Source of the DNA: CAZWVI01 sp964637165
GTDB taxonomy: Bacteria > Planctomycetota > UBA1135
Length of the DNA stretch: 64,000 bases
Reading direction: 5' to 3'
Assembly: GCA_964637165.1 (NCBI GenBank)
Contig: CAZWVI010000011.1
Coordinates: 20,319 to 84,318, forward strand
Positions 35,331 through 44,879 of this stretch are shown here, piece by piece. How positions within the stretch are numbered: position 1 is the stretch's first letter; each line of letters starts with the position of its first letter. Below the pieces are notes generated by a model. It was not told where the DNA came from. It saw only the letters and a program-made list of their open reading frames with translations, and did no database searches. The translations under genes were made by a program, and so were the position numbers.

Positions 35331-38300
35331 CTCAGTTTTCAAATTTATGCGCTGCATATAACGGTCACGTAGGCGAGTTTGATTAGAAGTTAGTTCAACT
35401 TCACGTCCACCCAGCCACATTCGTCGAACTTTTCCCGAATTGTCTAGCGGGTCGCCCTCGGCGATGAAGAGGTTGGCGGCCTTTCCGACCTCAAGAGAGC
35501 CCGTGACATGGTCAACGCCAAGTGCGGTTGCCGCTCCTAGGCTGAGGGCATGTAGGGCACCATTTTTCCCAAGTCCGTTGACTCCGGCCGTCGCTGCCTG
35601 AAACGGTAAGTTGCGCGCGACTTGAGTGTCCTGATTGCGCAAGCCAACAATGCAGCCAGCAGCTTTCAGCACACTGGCGTTACGGTAAGTTGAATCGAAT
35701 GGGTCGCTGTCGTCGGTCGGTAAATCGTGCACCGTTCCAACCAGGACTCGCGCCTTATCCGCGCCCAAGAAACCAGCAACCTTCCAACCATTTTTAATGC
35801 CAAGATAAATTGGTTTTAGGCCACGGTCCTTGCACCATTTGCGCGCCGCCATAATGCTGAGCGCACCATTGCTTTCAATAAGCACTGGCTTTTCACCTTT
35901 GGCATAAGGTAACAGCGCTTCGAGTTGCAAATCCCGCTGAACGGTGTTGTTGGCCGCGGCATTTTCCATGAGCTCACCGTATTCAAGAGCTCGGTCAAAC
36001 CACTCGTTAAGTTGTTCAACTTCCTTTGGTTCTTTTGGTGCTTGCCCAGGCTTTTGTCCGCGAACTCCAGGAAAGGCGATGTGTAGCGCGAGATCGGGCA
36101 CGATATTCATGTCGCTGGTAGTGTCGCCATCTAATTGGATAAGCGCCGCTTGGCCACGAATGCGCCCTTTAGACATAGTCGTTAGCACATGACCAACTCC
36201 ATTCATGCGTAACGGACGAATGTGGCGACTGTCTGAGTGAATCGCCGCCGCAACTGAGAGGTCTGGGTGGAAAGTACCGGCTTCGTTGTCGTCGCGCGAC
36301 GAATTAACCTGCTCGATTTCTAACAAGCCAACGTGGTCGCCGGCGTCAATGAAACTCGGGTAAACACCTAAACCGTTTAAGTCAACAATTTGATACTCGA
36401 CATCCCATATCGGTGGTGGACTGGCGTCGTCCTCGCCAATCCAAGTGATGACTCCATCGCTTATGGTTAAGCTTCCGGTAAATGATTTTTCAGGCGTATG
36501 AATTACGCCGTTTGTTAGCAAGGTGTGGAGGCCAAGTCCGTTCTTGGTCCATGCACTAAGTTCCGATGTTTGTTCAATCGCTGGGATTTCAAGTTCTTGT
36601 TTGAGGGTGTTCGCAAAATCTGAAACTTGTTCTTGATAGTCGTCCCATACTTGGTCATTGTCCTCTCGCAACTCGAATAGGGTTCGCCCGCGGGCAACGC
36701 TCAATAAACAACGTGACCAAGTTGAAAGTGGCGGTCCATCGAAAACGGTAATCGTTCCATCTTTACCAACTTCAAGTGATCCCAGTCGGCCTTCAACATG
36801 TAATTGGATGGCGCCGTTTAAGGTGCACAGCTTCAAGCAATCTTCGATACTCAAATCGCCATACAATTGAGACTTACCAGCTTCGGTGTTTAGGCGACGA
36901 ATCATTTCGTCGGAATCCGAGTTGATAGTGGTGACAACTCCGGCCTTACTGAGCATTGCCGCATTCCACGGAATTGCATCGTAAACCTCGAATTTGTAGG
37001 CCCACCAGTCAGCGAAGGTCGAGGCCATTGCACCGTAGGCGGAAATTTCAGGGGCGACCTTAAAACCCTCCAAGACGTGTTGAAAGGTGGGGTTGCGGAT
37101 TCCGAACTCAGCGCAAATACCGAGGAACATCTGTAGCTCATCGGCGCGATACGAATGGCATTGAATGTGCGTGCGGCCATCCAAAATGTCGGCCAATACT
37201 TCTAGACGAACGTCCCGTCGAAAAGATGGAAGCTTGCCCTCTTTGGCTAGGACTCGGCGCTTGGCGTAATCTTGGGCGGCGGTGAAGGCGGTGCGGTAAA
37301 CAACTTGCACACCGGGACGTGAATTAGGAAAACGCTTGCCGCGACTTGAGTCCCAGTTTGATTGCTTAACGTTTTCGCCAAGCGCAAATTTAATTCCTTG
37401 CGGTGCACCAGGAAGTTTGAGACCGGCAATTGTTGCTTCGCGGTAATTAAGTTCCCACACTGCGGCGCGGCCGCCAATTGGGTTTGCTGAACCATGCAGC
37501 GATTGGACTACGGTGGTGCCGCCGGCTGCTGCTCGGTAAATACCAACAGCTTCAGGATGAATCATGTCGCCGACTGAACATTCAGCGGTAATTGCCACCG
37601 CACCTTCATTGATACTATCCAAGGCTAAGTGCGAGTGGGGGTCAATGATGCCCGGAATGATGTGCCAACCTTCTGCATCAAGCGTTGGAACTTCCATTGA
37701 AGTATTAATTTCACCACCGATGGCGGCAATTCGACCGCGATTAATTAGTAGGTCGCCAATGAAGGGTTGTGCGCCAGTCATTGGATAAAGTAAGCCACCT
37801 CTTAGCAACACACTTCCAGTTAAGTCGTGAGCAGGAACTCGGGTGCTTGGCGTTTCAATCGGCCAAGCTGGGTGTCCAAGTTCGGGGGATTCATCGCTAT
37901 GTGATTCTTGGTCGGCAGGGGCCGCAGCCTCGTTATCGTCGTCCGGGTTAAAGGGTTCGACATCACAACTCATGTCGTGCCCGAATGCTGAAATTATTCC
38001 GCTGCCCTCAAGTAGGTTGAGTTTGGCATGCATTTCAGCTGGCATTTCTGGAGGAGTGAAATTAAAGCTCACCCCTTCAGCACTGAAGCTAATTTTTTTA
38101 GCAGCTTCGCTGTCGCTTGGATCTTCGCCGTCAAACAAGGTAACAGTTTGTTTGGCAGTGTTAACACTAACGCCGAATTCCTCTTCACCCATTGGCGTTG
38201 CAAGTAGAACAATCCAGTCGCCGTCTAACTTGTTTTCGTCGCTGTCGTTATCAGGGGTAGCCTTTTGTTCTTCTTGTTTATCATCATCTTCTTCGAATGA

Positions 38301-39536
38301 CCACGCTCGGCCGTCAGCAATAACCCAGGCGAATTGAGGATCATTTAAATTGATTGGGCCACGGCTAATAATGAAATCGGCGGGCGCAGCGCGCCAACTT
38401 GGAGTACCCAAAATTCGTTGCACATCAATGCTACAAGCTTTGTACAAGTCAAAAGCGTCCATGCCTGCTTCAGACAATTGCTTAAGTGAACTTTTAAATT
38501 TCTTTAGCGAGCTTGGTGGGCAAATGGCGCAATCAACGCCGGCTTCACGCAATTTTTTAAAGGCTAGAACATCTTCGTGATGCAGCCGCTCTTGTTCGCG
38601 GCGCAAGGCAACTGGTCGCTGCCAATATGGTCGGCTCTGTTCGTCCTTTAGTTTAAGTTTCTTGTCCGACTTTGGCGCGTCAGCAATGTCTAAAGTAAAT
38701 AACACCGAAACATTTTGTTCAATCAAACGGTCGGCATGAACCCAAGCATCTGCTCCACCTAGAATTACTGCCGCTTGCCCGTTGCGGTAGTCACGCAGTA
38801 AGTCGAGAATGTTTTCTATTTCCCGCGCGCTATTGGCTATATAGATTCCCGAATTTAAGTTGGCATGATCGGGAGATATGTAACGTTGAAAACTCTGCTC
38901 TAACTGCTCGTCAATTGCGGCTTGACGTAAAACAGCTAAAGCCGACATCGGAGTGCGTGGGTAGCCTTTGCCGAGTTGGTTGCGCAATGAGAAAACAGGT
39001 CGTCCGTTGCGTTCGAGCAGAGCCGTGCCTAAAGGGCTGTCATTCAAACTAATCCAAGCACTGTGGCCACGCACAATTCCTTTATTGGGAATGACGTGGG
39101 CAGTGGTGAATCCAAATTCGCGCCAGTCCTTCGCTGTGGCTGGGTCCCACTTAAGAACATCAGAAACATTTAACCAACCGCGCATCCAACTACGGTCGCC
39201 ATCTTCCATGGCGGGCAAAGGACCACTGGTTGGGTCAGTCGCTTCAGTTGCATAAGGATTCTCCGGGATATCACTTAACTCAACCGGGAAACTCGCATGA
39301 CTTAAACCGCGATAAACCAACCAATCAGATTCGGATTCAATAGTATGAATAGGGGGCGGAGAATTCTCATCAACGGGGGAAATAAAGCCATTGTTAATTA
39401 TGAAGTCTTGGGCAATTCCTGGGTCGCCATCGCTATTTACAAGGTGTGCGCCTTTAAGCAAAATTACTCCGTTAAGTGGTTGATCAGATTGTGCTGGCTG
39501 AGCTAATGCCGCCAGAGCGATTGTGGTGAGAATCAT
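35328..39536 (-). CDS. Secreted triple-module amidohydrolase
   Basis: The 1402-residue protein starts with a signal peptide (ILTTIALAALAQPAQS). Three amidohydrolase-like modules follow at about 20-400, 575-985 and 1010-1395. Only the middle one keeps the metal motif, DPHSHLALDS near 632, with HIQCHSYRADE and TINSDSDE later. The third has DAGDHVGLLEI in place of HxH but ends with LGVDHVTGSLEVGKAANLF, the usual family tail. The first is the most degenerate. An acidic linker (DDDKQEEQ, DNDSDENK) and a beta-rich region separate modules 1 and 2. Substrate unknown; dipeptide or imide hydrolysis is possible. Confidence 0.8.
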   Translation of the reverse strand: MILTTIALAALAQPAQSDQPLNGVILLKGAHLVNSDGDPGIAQDFIINNGFISPVDENSPPPIHTIESESDWLVYRGLSHASFPVELSDIPENPYATEATDPTSGPLPAMEDGDRSWMRGWLNVSDVLKWDPATAKDWREFGFTTAHVIPNKGIVRGHSAWISLNDSPLGTALLERNGRPVFSLRNQLGKGYPRTPMSALAVLRQAAIDEQLEQSFQRYISPDHANLNSGIYIANSAREIENILDLLRDYRNGQAAVILGGADAWVHADRLIEQNVSVLFTLDIADAPKSDKKLKLKDEQSRPYWQRPVALRREQERLHHEDVLAFKKLREAGVDCAICPPSSLKKFKSSLKQLSEAGMDAFDLYKACSIDVQRILGTPSWRAAPADFIISRGPINLNDPQFAWVIADGRAWSFEEDDDKQEEQKATPDNDSDENKLDGDWIVLLATPMGEEEFGVSVNTAKQTVTLFDGEDPSDSEAAKKISFSAEGVSFNFTPPEMPAEMHAKLNLLEGSGIISAFGHDMSCDVEPFNPDDDNEAAAPADQESHSDESPELGHPAWPIETPSTRVPAHDLTGSVLLRGGLLYPMTGAQPFIGDLLINRGRIAAIGGEINTSMEVPTLDAEGWHIIPGIIDPHSHLALDSINEGAVAITAECSVGDMIHPEAVGIYRAAAGGTTVVQSLHGSANPIGGRAAVWELNYREATIAGLKLPGAPQGIKFALGENVKQSNWDSSRGKRFPNSRPGVQVVYRTAFTAAQDYAKRRVLAKEGKLPSFRRDVRLEVLADILDGRTHIQCHSYRADELQMFLGICAEFGIRNPTFQHVLEGFKVAPEISAYGAMASTFADWWAYKFEVYDAIPWNAAMLSKAGVVTTINSDSDEMIRRLNTEAGKSQLYGDLSIEDCLKLCTLNGAIQLHVEGRLGSLEVGKDGTITVFDGPPLSTWSRCLLSVARGRTLFELREDNDQVWDDYQEQVSDFANTLKQELEIPAIEQTSELSAWTKNGLGLHTLLTNGVIHTPEKSFTGSLTISDGVITWIGEDDASPPPIWDVEYQIVDLNGLGVYPSFIDAGDHVGLLEIEQVNSSRDDNEAGTFHPDLSVAAAIHSDSRHIRPLRMNGVGHVLTTMSKGRIRGQAALIQLDGDTTSDMNIVPDLALHIAFPGVRGQKPGQAPKEPKEVEQLNEWFDRALEYGELMENAAANNTVQRDLQLEALLPYAKGEKPVLIESNGALSIMAARKWCKDRGLKPIYLGIKNGWKVAGFLGADKARVLVGTVHDLPTDDSDPFDSTYRNASVLKAAGCIVGLRNQDTQVARNLPFQAATAGVNGLGKNGALHALSLGAATALGVDHVTGSLEVGKAANLFIAEGDPLDNSGKVRRMWLGGREVELTSNQTRLRDRYMQRINLKTE

Positions 39537-39543
39537 GCTGATT

Positions 39544-39553
39544 ATGTTATCCT
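39544..39553. promoter_or_regulatory. Divergent -10-like elements, amidohydrolase and small membrane gene
   Basis: The 24-base gap between start codons holds plus-strand TATCCT (39548-39553), 7 bases before its ATG, and minus-strand TAACAT (39544-39549), 7 bases before its ATG. The two hexamers overlap. Confidence 0.4.
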
Positions 39554-39560
39554 CGCGTTA

Positions 39561-39941
39561 ATGAATACTCCGATGTTCCTGTTAAACCTAGGACTGGTGG
39601 TGGTCAGTTTGTTGGCGACCATTGTCTCTGGTCTAAGAGCGCATAGACGCACCCATTTGAAGTTGGTCATGGCCACGGTTGTTTTGCTGGGATTGGCAAT
39701 TGTGCAGGCGGAAATCTACGGTCGTTCATGGAGTTTTTCCGCAGGCTCGCTAAAGGTGCATTTGTTTTTCGCATTCTCGGCCTTGGTCTGTTTGCCTTTC
39801 GTGGTGGCTTCGGGGGTTTGCCGATTGAAAGGGGGCAGCATAAAAAAACATCGTTGGTCGGTAGTCTGTTTTGTCGGGCTGGTGCTCGCCTCGGTTGCTA
39901 CTGCCGCCTGGATGTTCGTCGACGCTGTGCCGTTCGAGTAA
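39561..39941 (+). CDS. Small four-helix membrane protein
   Basis: The 126-residue product has four predicted membrane segments (about 5-25, 34-50, 65-85, 100-118) with RAHRRTHLK between the first two and KKHRW before the last. The pattern vaguely recalls DUF420-type proteins, but the match is too weak to name. It sits alone between two minus-strand operons. Two convergent genes meet at its 3' end with 3 bases between stops. Confidence 0.6.
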   Translation: MNTPMFLLNLGLVVVSLLATIVSGLRAHRRTHLKLVMATVVLLGLAIVQAEIYGRSWSFSAGSLKVHLFFAFSALVCLPFVVASGVCRLKGGSIKKHRWSVVCFVGLVLASVATAAWMFVDAVPFE

Positions 39942-39944
39942 CAG

Positions 39945-41132
39945 CTACTCGGTAGTTCCAGTAAAGGCTTGTGCCAAGATCGTTACTGGATGAATCGGTA
40001 TAACGCCAAGCTGATGCCGTTTTAAATCGGCAGATAATTTCATCAGACAAATTGGGTTGCTGTTAATGACGCACTCGGCACCACTGGCCTTGATATTGTC
40101 AACTTTACGTTTGCCAACCTTTTTGGCAACGCCGGCTTGTTGTATGAAATTAATTCCACCTGCACCACAACACAACTCCGCTTCATTTAGTGGGGATAAT
40201 CTAAGACCAGGCACTTGCTCTAAACATTTAGCGAGAACACCACTTTCTTTAAGTACGTTAGTTAGATGGCAGGGCGGCGAATAAACCGCATTCATGGCTA
40301 CTTCTTGTGCCGCACCACGTAAGCCCTGTCGATGCAAAAAGACTAACGGGTCTTGAATTAAAGTCGCTGCTTGGGCCTCGCGTAAATGTCCAGCGCATCC
40401 AGCGGAAGTCACTAAAACCGCATCATAACTATCGTCAAAGGCCGCTAATGTTTTGGCTGCAAGGTGTTTGGCGTAGTGGCTGTCACCACTATGAGCGTGG
40501 ACCGCGCCACAGCAAGGAGCTTGTGCCGGGCAATGAACTTCGAATCCTTGTTGAGTATAAAGCTTGATGGTGTCGCTCAGCACTTGGCCGAAAAACTGAC
40601 TGCTAACACATCCAAGGTGCAAGCCAACACGACCGCGTCGCTGGCCATGGGCGGCCCATGTTTGGCCAGCTTTAACTTTAAAAGTAGTCGCTTCAGTTGG
40701 CACCACTTCACACATTGCTTGAAGTTTTTTAGGGCCGGTGTTGCTTAAAAATTTTATTACTCCAAGTTTTAAACATAACCTAGTTAAAAAACCACTAGTG
40801 CGCAACAATAGCCAACTATTTAATACTCTGCGTAAAATAAATTTCAGCAGTGGGGCTTGGTGGCCATCACGTTGTTCTTCCAGTAATGCCCCGTAAGGAA
40901 CACCCGACGGGCAAGCACTTTCACAGGCGCGACAACTTAAGCACTTATCTAAAGGGCCGGCAATATCTTCAAATTGCAATTCGCCTTGGGCGTGGGCGCG
41001 CATTAAAAGCAGACGTCCACGTGGTGAATTTGTTTCATTGCCGCCGACTAAATAGGTGGGGCATTCTTCTAAGCACAATCCGCAGTGCATACAGTCGCTT
41101 AAATTATCCACCACCGAACTCCATACTCGCAA
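39945..41132 (-). CDS. glcF: Glycolate oxidase iron-sulfur subunit
   Basis: The 395-residue protein carries two 4Fe-4S motifs, CMHCGLCLEECPTY near 14 and CLSCRACESACPSG near 67, and CCG-type cysteine motifs (CPAQAPCCGAVHAHSGD and ELCCGAGGINF). It receives electrons from the GlcD/GlcE flavin subunits during oxidation of glycolate to glyoxylate. The annotated TTG start overlaps glcE by 29 bases; GTG at 41114 is an equally good start. Last gene of a seven-gene minus-strand chain. Confidence 0.88.
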   Translation of the reverse strand: MRVWSSVVDNLSDCMHCGLCLEECPTYLVGGNETNSPRGRLLLMRAHAQGELQFEDIAGPLDKCLSCRACESACPSGVPYGALLEEQRDGHQAPLLKFILRRVLNSWLLLRTSGFLTRLCLKLGVIKFLSNTGPKKLQAMCEVVPTEATTFKVKAGQTWAAHGQRRGRVGLHLGCVSSQFFGQVLSDTIKLYTQQGFEVHCPAQAPCCGAVHAHSGDSHYAKHLAAKTLAAFDDSYDAVLVTSAGCAGHLREAQAATLIQDPLVFLHRQGLRGAAQEVAMNAVYSPPCHLTNVLKESGVLAKCLEQVPGLRLSPLNEAELCCGAGGINFIQQAGVAKKVGKRKVDNIKASGAECVINSNPICLMKLSADLKRHQLGVIPIHPVTILAQAFTGTTE

Positions 41133-42063
41133 ATTTGGAGCCGTCAGGGCACATTGCCTTTTGTAGTTGGCCCATCCATGGGTTGCTGTTAGTTACGGGG
41201 AAGCAACTTGGCAAATTTTTGGGAAGCTCAGCTAATTGGCAGGCCTGTTGCCGTCCCAAAAAATCAACCGCGCCGAGTTTTGGGTTTAAGGCGCAAATTG
41301 AAGTGCTAGTGAAGCGCGCGGGCATAGCCGCAAAGTTTTCAAGTGCGCGCACGCAAGCCTGTTCGCCGAGTTGTCGATCAATTTGTTGAAGTTCATGATG
41401 TGCGTCAAAGGCTAACTCATCCGCAGCAATGTAATAGTGTTCGTCACCGGGGACACAAAAGAGTAAATCCAACAAGTGAGGATTCGGTAAAAATTGTCCT
41501 TGGCTAATTGCTAATTTCCACCACGCGCGATGGCGCGGGCTTGGCCGCAGACGCAGGCAAAGCCTGGTGCACGCGGCAAGTTGTCCGTGGCTACCAAGCA
41601 ACAGTCGCGTTAAGTCGTAACCGGCCACTGATTTTACTACTTGAGCTCCAGTGCTTATTTCACTACCGTCAGCTAATAGCCAGTTAGCATTCAAAACTTG
41701 TTCACGCAAATTTCCCCAACGCGCACGATATAGCGAAATGTCAGGAGCCATGAATAGTCCGCCAATTGTGCCACTTTGCGAGTTGGGTGCCAGAACTCCT
41801 AATTCAAGTTTATGTTCGGATAGAGCGTGAGATAATTCCTCGGTGCTTACTCCAGCTTCAACAATGCAAGTTTGCTCGGCTGCGTCAATTTTAATTATTT
41901 GGTTTAAATTACTTAAAGATAATTTAGTCGACAGCGGTGAGCCTGGAAGGTGACGATGCAAACGACTGCTATTGCCACACGGAAGCAGGGCAGTGTGGTC
42001 ATGCTTAGCCGCGCTAATAATTTCGCGGGCTTGATTAATTGAATCAGGCGAGAACTCATGCAT
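41104..42063 (-). CDS. glcE: Glycolate oxidase FAD-binding subunit
   Basis: The 319-residue protein has a FAD-binding type 4 half: ALLPCGNSSRLH, VEAGVSTEELSHAL, GVLAPNSQSGTIGGLF and SVAGYDLTRLLLGSHGQL. This pattern is diagnostic of GlcE. It overlaps glcD by 8 bases and glcF by up to 29. With GlcD and GlcF it forms a membrane-associated glycolate dehydrogenase. Confidence 0.88.
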   Translation of the reverse strand: MHEFSPDSINQAREIISAAKHDHTALLPCGNSSRLHRHLPGSPLSTKLSLSNLNQIIKIDAAEQTCIVEAGVSTEELSHALSEHKLELGVLAPNSQSGTIGGLFMAPDISLYRARWGNLREQVLNANWLLADGSEISTGAQVVKSVAGYDLTRLLLGSHGQLAACTRLCLRLRPSPRHRAWWKLAISQGQFLPNPHLLDLLFCVPGDEHYYIAADELAFDAHHELQQIDRQLGEQACVRALENFAAMPARFTSTSICALNPKLGAVDFLGRQQACQLAELPKNLPSCFPVTNSNPWMGQLQKAMCPDGSKFASMEFGGG

Positions 42064-43492
42064 GATTCGTTCCGACCTTAGCTTTATGGCGATGGAAAAC
42101 TTCGGAGCAACCGCGCGACAGCGGTAAGCCGCGGCCAGGGTTGAGCAAATCTTCAGGGTTAAATACTTTTTTCACACGCTCCATTAAGGCCAGTTCTGGC
42201 ACACTGAACTGCAGTTCGAGCAAATGCTCCTTCTCCAGTCCGATACCGTGCTCGCCACTTAGTGAGCCACCTAACTGCAGACATCGCTTTAGTATTTTTG
42301 CGCCACACTCTTCGACAATCGCAGTTTGCGTAGCGTCATTGGCGTCGTAACTAAAATGCGGATGAATATTGCCATCACCCGCATGAAATAAGTTGGCCAC
42401 TTTGAGGCCACTCTCGGCTTGCACTTGTTGCACATACTCCATTATCAACGCCAACTTGGAACGCGGAACCACTCCATCCATTACGTATGAATCTGGTGCT
42501 TGGCGGCCGAGCGCACCGCCGGCTCCTTTACGCCCTTTCCAAAGTGCAGCCCGTTGTTCTTCGGTGTTGGCAATTTCAAGCTGTAACAAATTTTTCTGCT
42601 TTAATAATTCAATTAACTCATGGCCATCACGTTCGACAATTTTTTGGCCACCCTCTAACTCAATTAGTAAGACGGCCTCGGCAGTGATTGGCAAACCGCA
42701 ACGGTAAACCGAATCCTCAACCGCTCGAATCGCAGTGTTGTCCATAACTTCCATGGCCGCTGGTTGCAACCCAGCTGCAACAATTTGTGCGCTTGCATCA
42801 CACGCTGCAACAAGTTTTTCGTAGGCCGCCAAAACAGTAAATGCAGTCTCGGCTAGCGGCGTTAAACGAACTCCTACCGCCAGAATAATTGCCACCGACC
42901 CTTCAGACCCGAGCAGGAAGCCACGTAGGTCAATTCCACAATCGCCACCCGATTCACAGCCCCAAGTTTCGGTCTGGCCATTGGCTAAAACTACTTCACA
43001 AAAACGCACGTGTTGGGCAGTCATGCCGTGCATGAAGCAATGCGGGCCACCAGAGTTCTCAGCTACGTTGCCACCCAAGGTGCACACTTTTTGGCTGGCG
43101 GGATCGGGCGCAAATTGTAAGCCGTAAGGCTTTAGGTGGGCAGAAAGCTGAGCGTTTACTATGCCAGGTTCAACCAGAGCCCAATTGTCGTGGGGGTGAA
43201 GCGCGAGCACCTTACGCAAACGGTTCATACCAATAATTACTCCACCTGGGCTAACCACGGCGCCACCGGAAAGTCCGGTTCCCGCGCCGCGTGCTACAAA
43301 TGGAATCTTTGCTTGATGAAGTAGTTTAACGCATTCAATTACTTCTTCGCGGTTGCCCGGTAAAACAATGCACGCGGCCTTTGATTTAAATAAAGTTAAA
43401 GCGTCAGATTCATAAGCGTGCAACGAGGCGGGGTCGTCCAGGAAATAATTGTCGCCAACAACTTTCTTCAAGGCCGCGAAAACATTACTCAT
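42056..43492 (-). CDS. glcD: Glycolate oxidase catalytic subunit
   Basis: The 478-residue FAD-linked oxidase has VARGAGTGLSGGAVVSPGG, PDPASQKVCTLGGNVAENSG, LLGSEGSVAIIL and NLFHAGDGNIHPHFSYD, typical of GlcD. The ATG at 43492 is chosen because it overlaps the stop of the upstream membrane gene (TAATG); the upstream start at 43525 would overlap it by 34 bases. glcDEF lies beside an iron-sulfur ferredoxin gene that might carry the electrons onward. Confidence 0.9.
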   Translation of the reverse strand: MSNVFAALKKVVGDNYFLDDPASLHAYESDALTLFKSKAACIVLPGNREEVIECVKLLHQAKIPFVARGAGTGLSGGAVVSPGGVIIGMNRLRKVLALHPHDNWALVEPGIVNAQLSAHLKPYGLQFAPDPASQKVCTLGGNVAENSGGPHCFMHGMTAQHVRFCEVVLANGQTETWGCESGGDCGIDLRGFLLGSEGSVAIILAVGVRLTPLAETAFTVLAAYEKLVAACDASAQIVAAGLQPAAMEVMDNTAIRAVEDSVYRCGLPITAEAVLLIELEGGQKIVERDGHELIELLKQKNLLQLEIANTEEQRAALWKGRKGAGGALGRQAPDSYVMDGVVPRSKLALIMEYVQQVQAESGLKVANLFHAGDGNIHPHFSYDANDATQTAIVEECGAKILKRCLQLGGSLSGEHGIGLEKEHLLELQFSVPELALMERVKKVFNPEDLLNPGRGLPLSRGCSEVFHRHKAKVGTNHA

Positions 43493-44283
43493 TACTGTTC
43501 GCCCTTGAAAATCTTTGGCAGCCAACGTGGGGTGCGACTTCGGTATTCCAGATAGGCGCTGCCAAAGGTTATTTCAGAATCACGTTCTTCGTAAGGTGCG
43601 CACAATAAAATCCAAATGGCGGTACCGGCAAAAAGAAATAATCGATCGGCGGTTGCTTCAGGCGCACCGGCCATGAACATTAGAATTCCAAGGTTTATTG
43701 GTTGGCGAACCCAGCGGTAGGGAGGAAGTGCTACGAATTCTTGACTGGGTGCGCTGGTACCTTTTTCTAGAGCTTTAAGTTGTGGCAAACCAAGTAAGTG
43801 TCCACCACCGCTGACTAAGGCTGCCCAACTTGCAAGTAGTAAACCTAATGCTTGCAGTATGCGCGCACTTAGTAGTAGCGCACCTTCATGATTCCAAATC
43901 AACTCGCCGCCACTTTGCCAAGCAAATGCGAGGGCGCACAAAGTTAGTCCTGAGATGAGCACGTAAATAGGTCGCTCCGCTTCAGGGCTGCTAATCCTAT
44001 TTAAAAAGCGCCGTCCCGATCCACGCGACAACAGTGAGTGCGGAAGCGCGAATAACAAAAAGAGGGCAATGTTGATTGACCATTGCAGGCCGCTTAACTC
44101 GTCCGAAATTGTTTCGCGTACCGAAAAACATAGGCGCGCCCAAGCCAAAAGCCCAATTATTGCAATTATTGGAGCCGCGATTAACCACGCGGCCAATACT
44201 GGTCGGCCATGGTTGTTTGGGAGGTTATTTTCCTCGGCATCGACTGGAGTGATGCGGCGGTGGGCGTGGCGGTTGTCGTTCAT
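43492..44283 (-). CDS. MddA/NnrU-like integral membrane methyltransferase
   Basis: The 263-residue protein has about six membrane segments. ALPHSLLSR, ERPIYVLISGLTL, GHLLGLPQLKAL and PYEERDSEITFG.AYLEYRSRTP match the MddA (methanethiol methyltransferase) and NnrU layout. The SAM-binding signature YR.VRHP..LG reads YRWVRQPINLG, with His to Gln. The ATG at 44283 overlaps the ferredoxin stop. Activity on methanethiol is a guess; isoprenylcysteine methyltransferase-type function is the alternative. Confidence 0.6.
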   Translation of the reverse strand: MNDNRHAHRRITPVDAEENNLPNNHGRPVLAAWLIAAPIIAIIGLLAWARLCFSVRETISDELSGLQWSINIALFLLFALPHSLLSRGSGRRFLNRISSPEAERPIYVLISGLTLCALAFAWQSGGELIWNHEGALLLSARILQALGLLLASWAALVSGGGHLLGLPQLKALEKGTSAPSQEFVALPPYRWVRQPINLGILMFMAGAPEATADRLFLFAGTAIWILLCAPYEERDSEITFGSAYLEYRSRTPRWLPKIFKGEQ

Positions 44284-44879
44284 CAGGCGCGTCTGCCAGA
44301 TTTTACCCAAATTGCCCGCGGGCTTGTTGGACAGCGTTCTTCGCACATGCCGCAGCCGGTGCAGGGGTCTTCATCTACTTCAGGGCGGCCACGCTCGTTT
44401 AGGCGAATCGCCTTTGGCTGAGTTGGGCAAATGTTGAAGCAGGTAATACAGAAAGTTCCATTGAAGGCGAAGCATACATTTTCATCTAAAACAGCAACCC
44501 CCATGTCTATTTGCTCACATTCATCAAGTGGCAATAATGCTTCTGGTTCACAAACTTTAGTGCAGGCAAGTTCAATACACATTGCACAAGCGCGCAAACT
44601 CGGAATGATGACCGGGGTGCCGGCATCGGCGAATTTGTCAGGCACTTTGCTAATGCAATTACACGGACAAGCAGTAACACATTCGTTGCATTCGCTAGCC
44701 GTGCACTTTTCCAAAAAGTTTTCTTCGTCGATTGCCCCCGGTGGACGCAGGCGACGTCGTTGATCAAAGTTCGGTTTGCCGCGAAATTCATTGGCGGCAC
44801 TGACGGTTTCGGCGAGGGTCCGCGCAAGGGCTTTAAAGCCCTCACGAAAAAACCCTCGCCTACCTAAATCGTCACTCAC
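44283..44879 (-). CDS. Multi-cluster ferredoxin, NapG/MauM-like
   Basis: The 198-residue protein has an N-terminal RRGFFREG, suggestive of a Tat signal. Four cysteine-rich blocks follow: CNECVTACPCNC, CAMCIELACTKVCEP, CITCFNICP and CTGCGMCEERCPTSP. This is the NapF/NapG/MauM arrangement used in periplasmic electron transfer. There is no nitrate reductase or methylamine gene nearby. The start overlaps the aldehyde dehydrogenase stop by 4 bases. Confidence 0.8.
   Translation of the reverse strand: MSDDLGRRGFFREGFKALARTLAETVSAANEFRGKPNFDQRRRLRPPGAIDEENFLEKCTASECNECVTACPCNCISKVPDKFADAGTPVIIPSLRACAMCIELACTKVCEPEALLPLDECEQIDMGVAVLDENVCFAFNGTFCITCFNICPTQPKAIRLNERGRPEVDEDPCTGCGMCEERCPTSPRAIWVKSGRRA

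Noticed and set aside
37843..38337. Long plus-strand frame of 164 codons
   Set aside because: It is the antisense of the amidohydrolase acidic/Ser-rich region, with low-complexity Ser-Leu composition typical of a shadow frame.
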